The notes beneath the pieces were generated by a model, which was given only the letters and a program-made list of their open reading frames with translations, did no database searches and was not told the origin of the DNA. A stretch of 64,000 nt of DNA from a bacterium (lineage in GTDB: Bacteria > Sumerlaeota > Sumerlaeia > SLMS01). Both the position numbers and the translations under genes were made by a program. The DNA is taken from the NCBI GenBank assembly GCA_016125005.1, contig WGMQ01000003.1:82833-146832 (forward strand), written 5' to 3'. Numbering within the stretch: the first letter of the stretch is position 1; each line of letters starts with the position of its first letter. Positions 19,801 to 27,885 of the stretch are shown here, piece after piece.

Positions 19801-21519
19801 AAAGCCGATACCGCGATTGTCCAGCAGCACAACGCGCTCGCTCGGCTGCCCTGCGTTCAACGTGAGTCGACCGACAGAATAGCCGTCCGGATCGTCGGCG
19901 GTGCCGAATCCGCCCTGAATCAGGGCGGGACCCTCGGGAATAAAGGCGGTAAAGCGTCCCGACCCGTCAGCGTAGGCTTCCATATACTTCCCGCGCAGGA
20001 AGGGGTCACCTGTCACACCGTCGAGGACGATGCCGTCGCCAAGAATCGGGCCACCAGGCTTCACGCCACCAAAAAACTCGTTGTCGTAGACAAATGTCGG
20101 AAAACCCACGCTGAAAGAGCGATCGGACCCAATCACATTCACCGCGTAGTAGTCCACTGACCCGTCGCGCGGTGTGGTAAAGACCTGATAATCTCCCGCA
20201 GGCAGACCAAGGATCTCATAATCGCCTTTGGGGGGCTCTTCGAACAAGTAAACGGTGGTGGAATCGGTCACGCGCACACGGTATAGGACCATGCGGCGAT
20301 TCGTCATGGAATTGGCCAGCAGCTGCACCGGGCCGATCGTGGGCTGCAGAGGGAAGCGAGTCGCGGCACTGACCACCTGTGGCTCAAAGACCGTGTCGAG
20401 ATCCACCCGGGCGGTGCTGCCAAGGGGCTGCCCAACATAGACCGGCGTGTCCCACACGGCTTCGTCGCCATTGACCGCGGCGCCTTCGTTGATGGCGCTG
20501 ATCACGGCACCGCTCAGCACGGCCCCCTTGATACCGCCCGAGTTGGGACCGCCACCGTAGGCCGAGGCCATCGATACGGCGTCGTCAAGGGTGCGCTCGC
20601 GGATGTCGTATGGCTGGGTGCGGAACTCATCCAGCACGTTGCCATTCTGGATGTAGACCGGAGACAGGGTCGATTCGTAGAGGTGGGACTCCGAGAGACC
20701 GAGTCCGCGCCCCACCGCCTTGGCAAACAGGGCGCCGATGTCCAGAGTACCGCGCACGCTCTCCAGCGTCTCGCCGATGAGGCCGAGCTGCGAGGGATCA
20801 GCGGGATAGAGGTTCCACACCAGCTGACCGTTCAGCAGGATGTCGGACTCGACCAGCTGTCCGGCCTTGTAGTCCTTGCTGAAGAACAGGAAGCGCAGAT
20901 CGTTGTCGTCGACCACGCCGAAGACCAGCGTGCCCGTGAACGCATCGGTGCCGATGCGCTGCAGGTTGCTGATGCTCGCGTTCACATTGTCCGAGGGATC
21001 GAAGTCGGTCTCGAAGAAATAGTAGATGTTGAAGTAAAGGAGACCATCAGCGAGCACGACATTCGGATCCCGGAACGAGATCAGGTTGCGCGCGTCCATC
21101 GCCAATTCGAAGGGGCCATTGGCGAGGTAATCGATGCCGGGGTCCGCACCGTCGATCGAGTACTGGGGCGCGGTGATCTCCAGATCACTGAGGTCGCTCC
21201 AGCTCCGGGTCTGGCGGGCCAGCTCGAAGTAGATGTCGTCGTCGGCGATGCCCTCGGTATTGATGGCGGGATCGAGGACACTGTTCGGTAAGCCGTTCTC
21301 CTGATACAGGTAGAAGGTCACCGGCTCGCTGGAGTCGAAGACCATCTCGCGGCGAATCACGAGGTCGTCGGACGGGTTGTCAACATCGCCCGGGTCGGTC
21401 GTGAAAACCAGGTAGGGGCTGGCGGCGCTGAGTGGCGCGACTGCTCCGCCAAGCAGCAGAAATGCCCCTGCCAGAGAGGCAAGGGCGCGAGTCAAGGGGT
21501 GCGTGGCCTTAATAGTCAT
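13879..21519 (-). CDS. Giant secreted protein with thrombospondin-3 and FG-GAP/VCBS-like repeats
   Basis: A 2546-residue exported protein (signal peptide to about residue 33, LSAASPY). In order: an N-terminal beta-rich region of about 880 residues; six thrombospondin type 3-like calcium repeats (DxDxDGxxDxxDNCP, coding bases about 18294-18960); a long region with scattered FG-GAP/VCBS-type calcium loops such as DLDLDGWYDIGV, DIDRDGLPDLAVGGGG and DVDGDGDQDLLVANRS; and a C-terminal IPT/TIG-like beta domain (VTVRILGNSFKSGAEVFFGQ). This architecture suits an extracellular adhesin or structural protein, but no anchor or sorting motif is visible at the C-terminus. It begins two bases after the stop of the 21.5-22.4 kb gene and overlaps the subtilase gene. 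Function inferred only from repeats. Confidence 0.85.
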   Translation of the reverse strand: MTIKATHPLTRALASLAGAFLLLGGAVAPLSAASPYLVFTTDPGDVDNPSDDLVIRREMVFDSSEPVTFYLYQENGLPNSVLDPAINTEGIADDDIYFELARQTRSWSDLSDLEITAPQYSIDGADPGIDYLANGPFELAMDARNLISFRDPNVVLADGLLYFNIYYFFETDFDPSDNVNASISNLQRIGTDAFTGTLVFGVVDDNDLRFLFFSKDYKAGQLVESDILLNGQLVWNLYPADPSQLGLIGETLESVRGTLDIGALFAKAVGRGLGLSESHLYESTLSPVYIQNGNVLDEFRTQPYDIRERTLDDAVSMASAYGGGPNSGGIKGAVLSGAVISAINEGAAVNGDEAVWDTPVYVGQPLGSTARVDLDTVFEPQVVSAATRFPLQPTIGPVQLLANSMTNRRMVLYRVRVTDSTTVYLFEEPPKGDYEILGLPAGDYQVFTTPRDGSVDYYAVNVIGSDRSFSVGFPTFVYDNEFFGGVKPGGPILGDGIVLDGVTGDPFLRGKYMEAYADGSGRFTAFIPEGPALIQGGFGTADDPDGYSVGRLTLNAGQPSERVVLLDNRGIGFGGVVPTATLDPASQLQDNLGETINHPIFDVFGAQVGEIIQVIKVTSLPEFSVPGVFPASDEQRVVTVSWTYRNLSTTPQKFGLANFINSVFVARVGLGLYTFSSIGAEGDPNLFVDGTWVKEDTKFTVSSPVIWNDSFDSPFIRVALLNSGVNGMAGPDEFLLFNCNRALNEGLWDIEPRNEDIDGRYAPSSRVDRGILQRFLDKPVPVGGEVSFSTAVAYTRVGLDDPMTRVLRTVENGFPRTVPREVYADDPAEPYTITVGTGIVTPVNIITNDGFRLNYIGNDYDLDGIVNDADNCPYTPNEDQEDVNNDGIGDACAGDIDSDGVPDQIDNCPTVPNPDQSDIDGDALGDECDDDIDGDGVSNEEDNCPLSYNPLQEDLNGDGIGDVCNDQDGDGIVDREDNCPDVANPLQEDTDGDGIGDVCDNDRDDDGIPDTTDNCPDIANPDQADADGDGIGDVCDDDRDGDGIPNTTDNCPDTPNPNQEDADGNGIGDFCEDGVTPIQDDSNERFDPRTISGLRGLNMTDIASGDLDTDGALDAVVTALAQGSNPGSSNRILLNRDGGLPTGPIGFFRDVTFGVNLTADDRGDDRFPRPLLSRNTNSVQLFDFDLDGDLDVMFSHQAAIIQRPGEITSILSNYDENRTAIHPYADDNDLGDGFFDDVTELALPGVLNTKDAATAGPYLYFRFDERGAKAVDVDGDGDMDLVLPIRAQNATDPTPDGNLDFSQPYFDLYSTGGFRSADFGFYDLDASASAQELVDTNPSDTEFVPPLSRPNFGVRILINRRNELVDSNGNRLPLGTADAFSKFMAGPSDVVANVFDRNVTAGDPYQRRVDKFWFRDETLGRDGLFGGAGNGSGSQLFSANIDRMPPGYPDIPQQGPRTGGNREDEAFNTYEVLIGAFWGPYGPDIFTVNGRAPNEVPGAGNRVINEGYDRLYINEDIFDENGVPASVPNVGAIIDGVVDGFFMDRVYGVEPWHPLPNTSLPASIGAGDGRPFDITVNEINRYATYDTMGYAGAVATLSSLGSPEAVVANGTGFYRLSSLNNPGNFGIIYRNTVGLRGGASLSLFNAFGELVNQVHFVVDTPLAAADYRTRDVVAVDLNIDGLQDIMTVGDGPGGEYFDEILDPLGGIGAYINRDPLGLDIFSFTSGVFAGQDPFSGTCLAAFDIDNDGDPDLMAGTNNQGMKLFVNFVVVAPPDLESTSDQPMFTDVSPRIPNLFDRTFRTESGGGGSITGPSGTHNAVDAGDIDRDGLPDLAVGGGGVFAFTGDRTYVHKNHGPNIPGGQYFLPTVVGNPAPKLATDNFPATDLLGFNLPTSDLKFIDLDGDGDLDLFQINYGLNNQIFLNRNANEENLFRGNPTMVNQSAKFYNSLIEYQLTEKRRTRASASEEGFDPDMVNRTLLGQGIFELVRNSELETPMYPNLTAADASRELSWRVVFGDPNGDGRVDVFICNAATEFGAQNALLLNRLNGTGDDPKDFSLFDETNARLPLLTGGGTEVARDDTFDAVFVDVDGDGDQDLLVANRSALANEVAQPTLETRVLLYINDLNNRTDPENWGFTLAGTDRMPDLRIPSSAIAVANFGRNGDLTEDRDGNGIVTDSERASFARLITTLAANGVPNAADLVFDVPSDRFTIRVTDVVVDPTNPNSTYVTQRAPRYIDLDASGTYNPTWDVAIFTTTGTYAYLTNANGGFVRSNGGLVDPIPGTIEAVYSADVADLDLDGWYDIGVSVLAQRTESSARIFFNQRATGVPSFANRTTELPVPSTTLVPTAGNDGHGNGRAIRFFDMDGDGDMDLYIAEAGRTSGSDIFSGLDALYENRTDGRGYNSRSGIYAAPLPGTGPIIEPLRIVAVQNGFGAQGSTVTVRILGNSFKSGAEVFFGQGVTVTGAPIVRSNSIDVTVAVAPNASPGLRQVFVFNPDGQSAVSTYGSGFAVGVGSGTDNPGKSTVGDWMNYDTDSPLSTNNLPGELP
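18294..18960 (-). repeat. Six thrombospondin type 3-like calcium-binding repeats
   Basis: Within the giant protein, six successive units of about 35 residues share the pattern DxDxDGxxxxxDNCP followed by NPxQxDxDGDGIGDxC. They are similar enough at DNA level to form an imperfect tandem repeat. The acidic Dx[DN]xDG loops are known calcium ligands in thrombospondin type 3 repeats, and the Cys pairs may form disulphides. Confidence 0.85.
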
Positions 21520-21521
21520 GC

Positions 21522-22397
21522 TTATTTCTCAGCGCCTTCCTTGGAGTTGGCCTTCTGCGACTGGCGGACTTCCTCGTTAATGGCGTCCACCTCGTCCTTC
21601 GACATGTAGGCGATGCTGGGCAGCGGGTCGAACATGCGGACAATCGGGTCCGCGCTCTTCTCCGGCACGGCGAAGGTACCGATCACTCCGGTGATCTTAT
21701 CAGGGGTACCCTTGGCATTTTTCTTGGCGGTTTCCTTCGCGACCAGGTCAAGGATCGCGCCCTTGAAGGCCGAGTAGGTCGGATTGACCGTGGTTTGCTT
21801 GGTGCTGCCTGAGGCCTGACGCACCGAGAACCGGCGGGAAACAACCAGGTCCGAGGGAATGGGCTCGGAGCCCTTGCGGCTCTTGTTCTGCTCCCCGTCG
21901 GCGCCCGTCAGGTCGAAGCGCCCAAGCTTGCCCCCGACCACCTGATAGCTGGCCACGAGCGGCGAGCTCATGTTCAGGCTCTTCTGGGCGGACTTGGGGA
22001 GGCGCTTGGCAGGCTGGCTGAGGAACAGGGTGACTTCCTCGTTCTGCTTGAAGGTCGGGACCTGCGGCACGTCGACGTGGATGATCTCGTAGTTCCCACC
22101 GAGGTAGGTCAACTCGAGTGGGCCTGCGGCGGTCTTCCCCTTGAGGGACTCAATCACGTCGAAGCGAGCGGTGGTCACCACATGACGGCCGACCATGCCG
22201 GGCTTTGTTTCGGCGACACGGGCGGTCACGATGATGTCGGAAACGGCCACCATTTCTTCGAGTGACATGGGGACCACGTTGGCGGAGGCCATGCGGCCGA
22301 CCGCAAGCATGAGCATGATGGCAAGGGCCAGCACGGCGCGTCCTGCCGAGGCAGGCCTCGACGGGCGGTCATGACTGAGGGCGTGGCGGGAAAGCAT
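21522..22397 (-). CDS. Secreted hypothetical protein of pilin-giant protein operon
   Basis: A 291-residue protein with an N-terminal hydrophobic segment (AVLALAIMLMLAVGRMASA) and predicted cleavage before NVVPMSLEEMV. The mature start LEEMVAVSDIIVTARVAE resembles a small group of secreted proteins of unknown function in environmental bacteria; the rest (KGKTAAGPLELTYLGG, EEVTLFLSQPAKR) suggests a beta-sandwich. The C-terminus is lysine- and glutamate-rich. The frame opens at 22556, but I chose the ATG at 22397, which sits inside the last 29 bases of the pseudopilin-like gene and gives a normal signal peptide. It ends two bases before the giant gene. Role unknown; probably a partner of that exported system. 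Confidence 0.65.
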   Translation of the reverse strand: MLSRHALSHDRPSRPASAGRAVLALAIMLMLAVGRMASANVVPMSLEEMVAVSDIIVTARVAETKPGMVGRHVVTTARFDVIESLKGKTAAGPLELTYLGGNYEIIHVDVPQVPTFKQNEEVTLFLSQPAKRLPKSAQKSLNMSSPLVASYQVVGGKLGRFDLTGADGEQNKSRKGSEPIPSDLVVSRRFSVRQASGSTKQTTVNPTYSAFKGAILDLVAKETAKKNAKGTPDKITGVIGTFAVPEKSADPIVRMFDPLPSIAYMSKDEVDAINEEVRQSQKANSKEGAEK

Positions 22398-23109
22398 TGT
22401 GGGCCTTGGCTCCTTGCTTCTGGAATCGGTAGATGTTGCCGTCAGAGACGGTACCATTGGTCGGGTCATATTCGTGGAACCAGTGCGTGCTCGTGGAGCG
22501 GTAGCCGTAGTTCCCCAAGTTGCTGTTGGGCCATCCGAAGGTCGCGTCCGGGCCAACGGAAGCTACTGCCCAGCCGTAGTCGTAAGTCGAGAAAAGCCTG
22601 ACTTCCTCCGCGTAGTTCCAAGTACCCGTCCCGAAGGGCGATTGGTCCGAGGTAATAAACAGCGCCTTGGGCCTTCCGGGCGAGGAAGCACGGTAGTGCT
22701 GAACCAGCAACGGGGATATGTACTCCAACAGGTTGTTGGGTGCCGCAATGCGTTTTTCGAAGATATCGATGGGAAGGGTGGTCAGGTAGGAGACCGGCGT
22801 GGTCAGGTAGGCCATGTCCTCCGCCCGCCGCTTTACGTCCGCCACTGCCAATGTTCCACCCGGCGTGCCGAATGGGTTCCGGAGCGGGTAGCGGGCATTG
22901 TCCACGAAGTAACTTTCCAGGCCTGTGGCGAGGGTTCGCTGGTCGTTGGCCACGCGGGCCACCTTGGATCGTGTCTGCGCGTTCAGGAAATTGGGGACGG
23001 CAATTGCCGAGAGGATGGAGATGATTGCCACCACCACCAAAATCTCGATCAGCGTGAAGCCGGGTGGGCGCCCTGAGCTGCCGTGAGCCCCCATCGTGAG
23101 TCTCCGCAT
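22369..23109 (-). CDS. Pseudopilin-like protein (type II/IV prepilin N-terminus)
   Basis: A 246-residue protein with a class III prepilin signal, PPG followed by FTLIEILVVVAIISILSAIAVPNFL, expected to be cut before Phe by prepilin peptidase and assembled by a type II secretion or type IV pilus machine. A central segment with YPLRNPFGTPGG is followed by the C-terminal motif YDPTNGTVSDGNIYRF, nearly identical to that of the second such protein at 39.4-40.2 kb. A strong GGAGGG lies 9 bases before the ATG. It is the first gene of the operon with the secreted hypothetical, the giant repeat protein and the subtilase-like protein, suggesting that it serves or decorates their export. No assembly ATPase is in the window. 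Confidence 0.85.
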   Translation of the reverse strand: MRRLTMGAHGSSGRPPGFTLIEILVVVAIISILSAIAVPNFLNAQTRSKVARVANDQRTLATGLESYFVDNARYPLRNPFGTPGGTLAVADVKRRAEDMAYLTTPVSYLTTLPIDIFEKRIAAPNNLLEYISPLLVQHYRASSPGRPKALFITSDQSPFGTGTWNYAEEVRLFSTYDYGWAVASVGPDATFGWPNSNLGNYGYRSTSTHWFHEYDPTNGTVSDGNIYRFQKQGAKAHNAFPPRPQS

Positions 23110-23404
23110 TGGTCAAAACCCTCCTGCCACCACTGACTGTCGATCCCGCAACTCCCCCCAGCGGGAAGACGTGCGCCTTGGCGAGGGGTCATATTGCCCG
23201 ATCGCGAGAACGCACCGAGTAGTCGAAGACAGGGTGGGACCTGCGGGGGCGAGCGTCAAGTGTTCTTGCTGCGAATCGGCACGCAACTCAGCCAAAAGCA
23301 GTGCATCAGCACAGTCCCCGGGGAGGCGGCGCCTCGACCGATACAGCCCCCGTCACTGTCTCTGAGGCTAAAGTGCCTGCTACCAAGCCTCTGGTACCAG
23401 GGCC

Positions 23405-26038
23405 TCAGCGCACGTAGTAACCTTCGCGGCGGAGGTCAGAAAGAGTTGTAACCGTTCGCGTACCAAGACCGGGCTGGTCGCGGTTGATCTTGAAGCGGAT
23501 CGAGGCGCGCGTCTCGTACTCGTACTGCTTGGCGTTGCGCTCGTCCTCGTCGCGTCGCGCCTCGAACGAATTGTTCCTCACGCCGAAGTAAAGGCCCAGG
23601 TCCGCATCGTGCAGGTCCCGAAGGATCGTCACGCCGGCCCGCTCCCAGACGTCGTAGCGGGTGTTGAAGGTACCGCCCAGCTGGACGCGGTACTTGGGAC
23701 CGAACTTGCGCCCGACCACCGGGGTGATGTTGATCTCGTCCTTCTGCTCGTCATAGCGCGCCACTTCGCGCGAGGGACGGTTGACCGGATCTTCCGTCAG
23801 GTTGATGTTGGTCGTGGCCGTCAAAGAGGCCCAATAGCGAGCGTGACGCGGGTAGTAACTGGCGCGGACGTAAGGGCCGATCGACTGGGCAACGTACTCG
23901 TTCGGGTCGTCCTGGGCGCGGATTTGCCGCTCCGTGTACATGGCGCCGACGTCCATTGCAAAGACATTGCCGGGGTTCTTGTACCCGGTGTTGAACCCGG
24001 CGAAGCGCTTCACCTCGTTCGGGAAGAGGTTTTCTTCGTTCTGGAGGTTCTGACCCGCCAGCACCGACGCGTAAATGTTCGGATAGCGCAGGTAGAAGTT
24101 CATGCCGCTGCGCAACTCGTGCCGATTCGTCGCGAAGTCGTTGATGTCGGTCCGGGCCTCCACGCGGCCCAGGCGCTCGTAGAACTCGCCGAGGCTGTCG
24201 TCGGTGCCCTGACGAATCTTGTACTGGAGATAACCGTCAAGGAAGTCGGTGAAGCGATGGTTCAGCCGCGAGGTGTAGTCGGCGTAGAGGTAATGATTCT
24301 CCACGTCCCGGCTATCGATCACCGTCTGACTCTGGCCGAGCATGACTTCGTAGGGAGATAGGAAACGTAATGTGTCTACCTGCCGCGAGCCATCCGCCTG
24401 CAACGTCCCGTTGTTGAAGTCCGATTGGGGAATCAACTGCTCCTCGTTGCGGTCGAACACGCTGGCGCCGGCGCCAACGGTATTGGTCCAGGTGGTGCGC
24501 CGTCCCAGCCTCGCGCGATGCGTCAAGGACGCGTACACATCCACCCCGTCGATGGTCGTATCGTCGTCCTCATCGCCGGTGTTGAAGCCAGAATCGAGGG
24601 CGCGGAAGGCGTTGGCCTCAAAGCGATAGTAGAGCGGCGCGCCGCCCAGATTCAGCAGGCGCGTGCTGTAGCGACCCGACACCCGCTCGGAGGTCTTGCC
24701 GTAGCGGTCGCCGGAAATTCCGTGGAAGTCTTTGCCGCTGCGGGTGAACTCCGGGTCCGGGTCAAAGTCTAGGTCGTCAGCGCCCGGCTCCGCATAATCC
24801 GTGTAGCGATCGCGTCCCAAGCGGTAGCGCTGGCGCATGTCAATGCGGCCGATTCCGTCGTCATCACGATAGGTGAGCGCGACCTGGGAGCCCTGCTCAA
24901 AAAGGCGCCCGCGCCGGAACGAGGCATCGGGCAGGAACCGATCCAGCACGTCCACATACACGTCCGGGTCGCTCGACAAGTCCGCATCGTACTGGAAGAG
25001 CAGGCTCTCACCCAGCATCGAGTTGTGCTTGTGGCGATAGGCCCAGCGGTCGGCGTTCTCCTCCACCTCACCCACCACGTCGCGCTGCCGGTCGCGCACG
25101 CCGTAGACCTGCAAGTAACCGAGGTGACGACCGTAATCGAACTTGTAGCGATAGGTCGCACCCGCACCCTCGCCGCGCTCGGTCATCACGTCCCCGTAGA
25201 CATCGAGCAACCCGTGGGTCCGCGTCTCGTAGACCGACGGATTCTGGAAACTCGGGGTCCTCACGCGGTGAATGTAGCGGTAGCCAAGGCGGAAGAACGC
25301 GCCCAGATCGGTATCATAGCCGAAGGTGTTGAACCACGGCGAACCTTCCTTGATATTGCGCGAATAAATCGGCAGCCAAAGCGCTGGCACGTCGCGTATA
25401 TACAACGTCGCGCTCTTCAGGAAGAACCGTTCCTTGCGCACGAGGATCGCCTCGCGCGCCTGAACGTAATACATCGGCTTGGGGAAGGAGTTCGTCGTGA
25501 ACTTCACCCCCCGGAAGACCGATTCCTGCTCGTTGATCTGGCGGAACGAAGGACCGCGGTCCTCCTCGTTCCAGCCCACGGCAAAGTAAAGGTCACTCGC
25601 CTGACCATTGACACCAAAGGCCACGCCCTGCGCCCGGCCAAGGTTGAAGCGTCCGCGCTCCGCCCGGATGTACTCGTTCGGGCCCGTGAACAACACGTTC
25701 CCCTCCGCCTGGATGTCCTCCGAGACGAAGTCGATCACCATGCGATCCGCTTCGAGCACGAACTCGTTGTACTCCACACGGGTGCGGCTGCTGGCGTAGG
25801 CCACCGTGCCGTCCTTCTCGGTGTAGAAGGACTCCTCCGACGTGATGATGGCCTCGTCGCCGAAGCTGCGCGCCGTGCGCGTCCCGGAGAACGGGCCTTC
25901 GGGCGCGGGAGCGGGCGTGGTGGGGAGTGACGGCCCCTCGGAACTCATGAGATTCCCCGATTGCGCCATCGCCATGGAGGCAAACAGCCCCCACGCGGCG
26001 ACAAACGCCCAGAAACGATACAGGAACCCGAACCGCAT
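23405..26038 (-). CDS. lptD: LPS-assembly protein LptD (OstA-like)
   Basis: Outer-membrane beta-barrel that inserts lipopolysaccharide into the outer leaflet, 877 residues. It begins with a signal peptide (AAWGLFASMAMAQ), then a periplasmic OstA-type beta-jellyroll region (ITSEESFYTEKDGTVAYASSRTRVEY, VFTG-type repeats such as GNVLFTGPNEYIRAERGRF) followed by SATLYIRDVPALWLPIY, a well-conserved LptD segment, and then a long barrel with alternating aromatic and charged residues. LptD usually forms a plug complex with the lipoprotein LptE, not recognised here. It is transcribed away from nothing close; about 295 bases separate it from the pseudopilin-like gene. Family firm; assignment also implies a diderm LPS-bearing cell. 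Confidence 0.88.
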   Translation of the reverse strand: MRFGFLYRFWAFVAAWGLFASMAMAQSGNLMSSEGPSLPTTPAPAPEGPFSGTRTARSFGDEAIITSEESFYTEKDGTVAYASSRTRVEYNEFVLEADRMVIDFVSEDIQAEGNVLFTGPNEYIRAERGRFNLGRAQGVAFGVNGQASDLYFAVGWNEEDRGPSFRQINEQESVFRGVKFTTNSFPKPMYYVQAREAILVRKERFFLKSATLYIRDVPALWLPIYSRNIKEGSPWFNTFGYDTDLGAFFRLGYRYIHRVRTPSFQNPSVYETRTHGLLDVYGDVMTERGEGAGATYRYKFDYGRHLGYLQVYGVRDRQRDVVGEVEENADRWAYRHKHNSMLGESLLFQYDADLSSDPDVYVDVLDRFLPDASFRRGRLFEQGSQVALTYRDDDGIGRIDMRQRYRLGRDRYTDYAEPGADDLDFDPDPEFTRSGKDFHGISGDRYGKTSERVSGRYSTRLLNLGGAPLYYRFEANAFRALDSGFNTGDEDDDTTIDGVDVYASLTHRARLGRRTTWTNTVGAGASVFDRNEEQLIPQSDFNNGTLQADGSRQVDTLRFLSPYEVMLGQSQTVIDSRDVENHYLYADYTSRLNHRFTDFLDGYLQYKIRQGTDDSLGEFYERLGRVEARTDINDFATNRHELRSGMNFYLRYPNIYASVLAGQNLQNEENLFPNEVKRFAGFNTGYKNPGNVFAMDVGAMYTERQIRAQDDPNEYVAQSIGPYVRASYYPRHARYWASLTATTNINLTEDPVNRPSREVARYDEQKDEINITPVVGRKFGPKYRVQLGGTFNTRYDVWERAGVTILRDLHDADLGLYFGVRNNSFEARRDEDERNAKQYEYETRASIRFKINRDQPGLGTRTVTTLSDLRREGYYVR

Positions 26039-26142
26039 AAGGGGGGAATCAATCCTCGAAAGTCAGCGCAACAGAACCGCCAACAGACCGTGGGAAGCCC
26101 CCCTAACCGCCGCAAGCAGGAAGTTCCCCTGACCCCCCGCCC

Positions 26143-26409
26143 TCAGTCGGACTTGCGCGGGCGAAGTTCCAGCGTGAAGGCCGAATGGTTGCTGGCGGCG
26201 AAGTCGGGGCGAATCTCGAAGCCGTCCGCGTCCAGGCCACCGCATCCGATAGCCACCGGACGCAGTCCAGAATACCATCCTCTGGGCCATAAGCAATCCG
26301 CCCAGCGGAGCACGAAGGGACGAGGAAAGCCCACGCCCGTCAGCCAGCCGACGATCGGATTCTCGTCAGTGAGCGCCGGCTGGTCCTTCAGCCCGCCCGG
26401 GCACCGCAG
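26143..26409 (-). pseudogene. C-terminal remnant, possibly endonuclease/exonuclease/phosphatase family
   Basis: An open stretch on the minus strand with codon use like a real gene but no proper start; a stop lies just upstream near 26412. The end of the product, ending RWADCLWPRGW...LRPVAIG and SNHSAFTLELRPRKSD, looks like the C-terminal part of an endonuclease/exonuclease/phosphatase fold (the family has RxD and an SDH motif followed by a final beta strand). Here SNH replaces SDH. The 5' part is missing, replaced by unrelated DNA at the edge of an accessory patch, so this is best read as a truncated remnant. Family assignment is tentative. Confidence 0.4.
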
Positions 26410-26476
26410 TCACCTCCCCGCACAGATTGGTTGGATGATTATCGCTTGGACGCCATAGAAGCTCCAATAATTCAAT

Positions 26477-26827
26477 TCACGTAGCCCAATTCAAACCCGG
26501 ATCCAACTCTGGAAAATCGGCAGACACCACAACCTCACATCCGCCAGCACGAAGTTCGGCAACCACAAGAGTTACGATCCGAACAAACCCGTCACGATCA
26601 ATCTCTCTATATGATTCAATCGTCACCAAATATGGGTATTCAAGAAAAGATCCTGTCGGTGGGACAGGCGGTCTGTCTGGGTTCTTGGATTCAAAATGGT
26701 CAATGGGTCTTCCAATCAAATCCAACTTCGACCACAACTCGCCCAATACAACTCCAAGGCAGTTCAGCGAACGAGCTCGATTGATAAATAATATTGCCAG
26801 AAAATTCTCCATGTACCAAGCACTCAC
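26477..26827 (-). CDS. Hypothetical protein
   Basis: A 116-residue acidic protein not recognised. It starts at a GTG (26827) with an in-frame stop a few codons upstream. The composition (FLEYPYLVTIESYREIDRDGFVRIVTLVVAELRAGGCEVVVSADF) suggests an alpha/beta domain and has the size and charge typical of orphan immunity or accessory proteins, but no family was identified. The DNA is clearly less GC-rich than the flanking operons and belongs with the 26.4-28.4 kb accessory patch. It could instead be part of a larger decayed gene. Confidence 0.4.
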   Translation of the reverse strand: MSAWYMENFLAILFINRARSLNCLGVVLGELWSKLDLIGRPIDHFESKNPDRPPVPPTGSFLEYPYLVTIESYREIDRDGFVRIVTLVVAELRAGGCEVVVSADFPELDPGLNWAT

Positions 26828-27267
26828 TTTCGAACTGGGACTTCAGACTCGAAGTCGAGCGAACCACCAACCTCCATATGCTCCGCAGCGGCGTCTCGCA
26901 ACGTCAACAGGAGCTTATTGCGCGCGCTCTAGGGTTGCTACGCGCCTTGCCATCCTTCCCCCGAGTGCTGGCAGACAGGAACACGGTGCGCCGCCCCTAT
27001 AGCCCCCTATGCACCACCAAGACGGCAGGCCCGCATCGCAGGCCCCTGTTGAAACAAGAGACTGGGGAAAAAGGCTTTACAGTTACAAGTATCGCCCGAT
27101 CAGCCGAAATCGAGGGCGAGTAGGTGTCGCGGGCCTGAAACCGCTCGACAAGCGCGGAGATTTTTGCGACCGTCAGCCTACAAATGGGCAACAGCGGATA
27201 GATCCGCCATCACCCAGCGAGCAGTATTTTGGCAGTCGATGCCGGCTCTCCAGAGGGGTGTGATCGC
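26828..27267. other. Non-coding stretch in accessory patch
   Basis: About 440 bases with only short unconvincing frames on both strands. I see no tRNA, no terminator-like hairpin with a T tract, and no recognisable gene remnant. The composition shifts from AT-rich (start) to mixed. The Shine-Dalgarno AGAGGGG of the next gene closes it. Confidence 0.5.
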
Positions 27268-27876
27268 TTGAATAGAAACAGAATACGTCTTGCACTTTTG
27301 GGGGTTTCGGTTGCACTTCTTGCTTTGGCCGTACTTGTCGCATATCAAGCGACGTCCAGTCCCGGACTCACCGACCTCCTTAAACCGTTCTTGAGACAAT
27401 CGGACGAGTCCGCAAGAAATGCAGAAATCCGAAGAAGAATCGAAGAAGCCCGTCAAAAGTATCAGCACGGGCCGTATGATGCCTACCTGCTCCCAGTGGA
27501 AAAATTCAAGATCATCTTGGCAGACTATCGCGAGAATGAGAATAGTACAGAGAGACAGCCACTTCATTGTAGCTCTGGAATTTCGAAATCCGCTGTTTTC
27601 GCCTTTGGCCTAGCGAGCGACTGGTCCGAAGAGGCTGAAAACGAAATCGCCGCGGCATTCACCGCGAGAAACTCCGCATGTGGCGCTCTGCTCAGGGATG
27701 CGACCAAAGCCTCATTCGATTTTTACAGAAAGAGGATAGAGACAATACCCGACTCGATCAGAGCGGATTGGCTCGCTCTGAATGTCACCGCAGAGGATTT
27801 TGTCATCATCCATGAGATGTGTTCCTGCCGTGGAGAGACTGCGGGGATTACCGCTCCTGAAGAATGGGGACTTTGA
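27268..27876 (+). CDS. Hypothetical protein with single N-terminal membrane segment
   Basis: A 202-residue protein not recognised. The TTG at 27268 was chosen because AGAGGGG lies 9 bases upstream; it gives a short basic N-terminus (LNRNRIR) followed by one hydrophobic span (about residues 8-28, LALLGVSVALLALAVLVAY), so it is probably membrane-anchored with the remainder outside the cytoplasm. The soluble part is helical and charged (NAEIRRRIEEARQKYQ) and contains isolated cysteines and a final CSCRGETAG motif. Ten bases separate it from the next gene, likely its partner. Codon use is more AT-rich than in flanking genes, which suggests later acquisition. Confidence 0.55.
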   Translation: MNRNRIRLALLGVSVALLALAVLVAYQATSSPGLTDLLKPFLRQSDESARNAEIRRRIEEARQKYQHGPYDAYLLPVEKFKIILADYRENENSTERQPLHCSSGISKSAVFAFGLASDWSEEAENEIAAAFTARNSACGALLRDATKASFDFYRKRIETIPDSIRADWLALNVTAEDFVIIHEMCSCRGETAGITAPEEWGL

Positions 27877-27885
27877 GGAAAACAT

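Noticed and set aside
15700..20160. A 1486-codon open frame on the plus strand, antisense to the giant secreted protein
   Set aside because: It is the complement of the giant gene: the Asp-rich repeats (GAC/GAT codons) read backwards give Val- and Ile-rich repeats. The sense product has a signal peptide and known repeat domains, and no family is seen in the antisense product.
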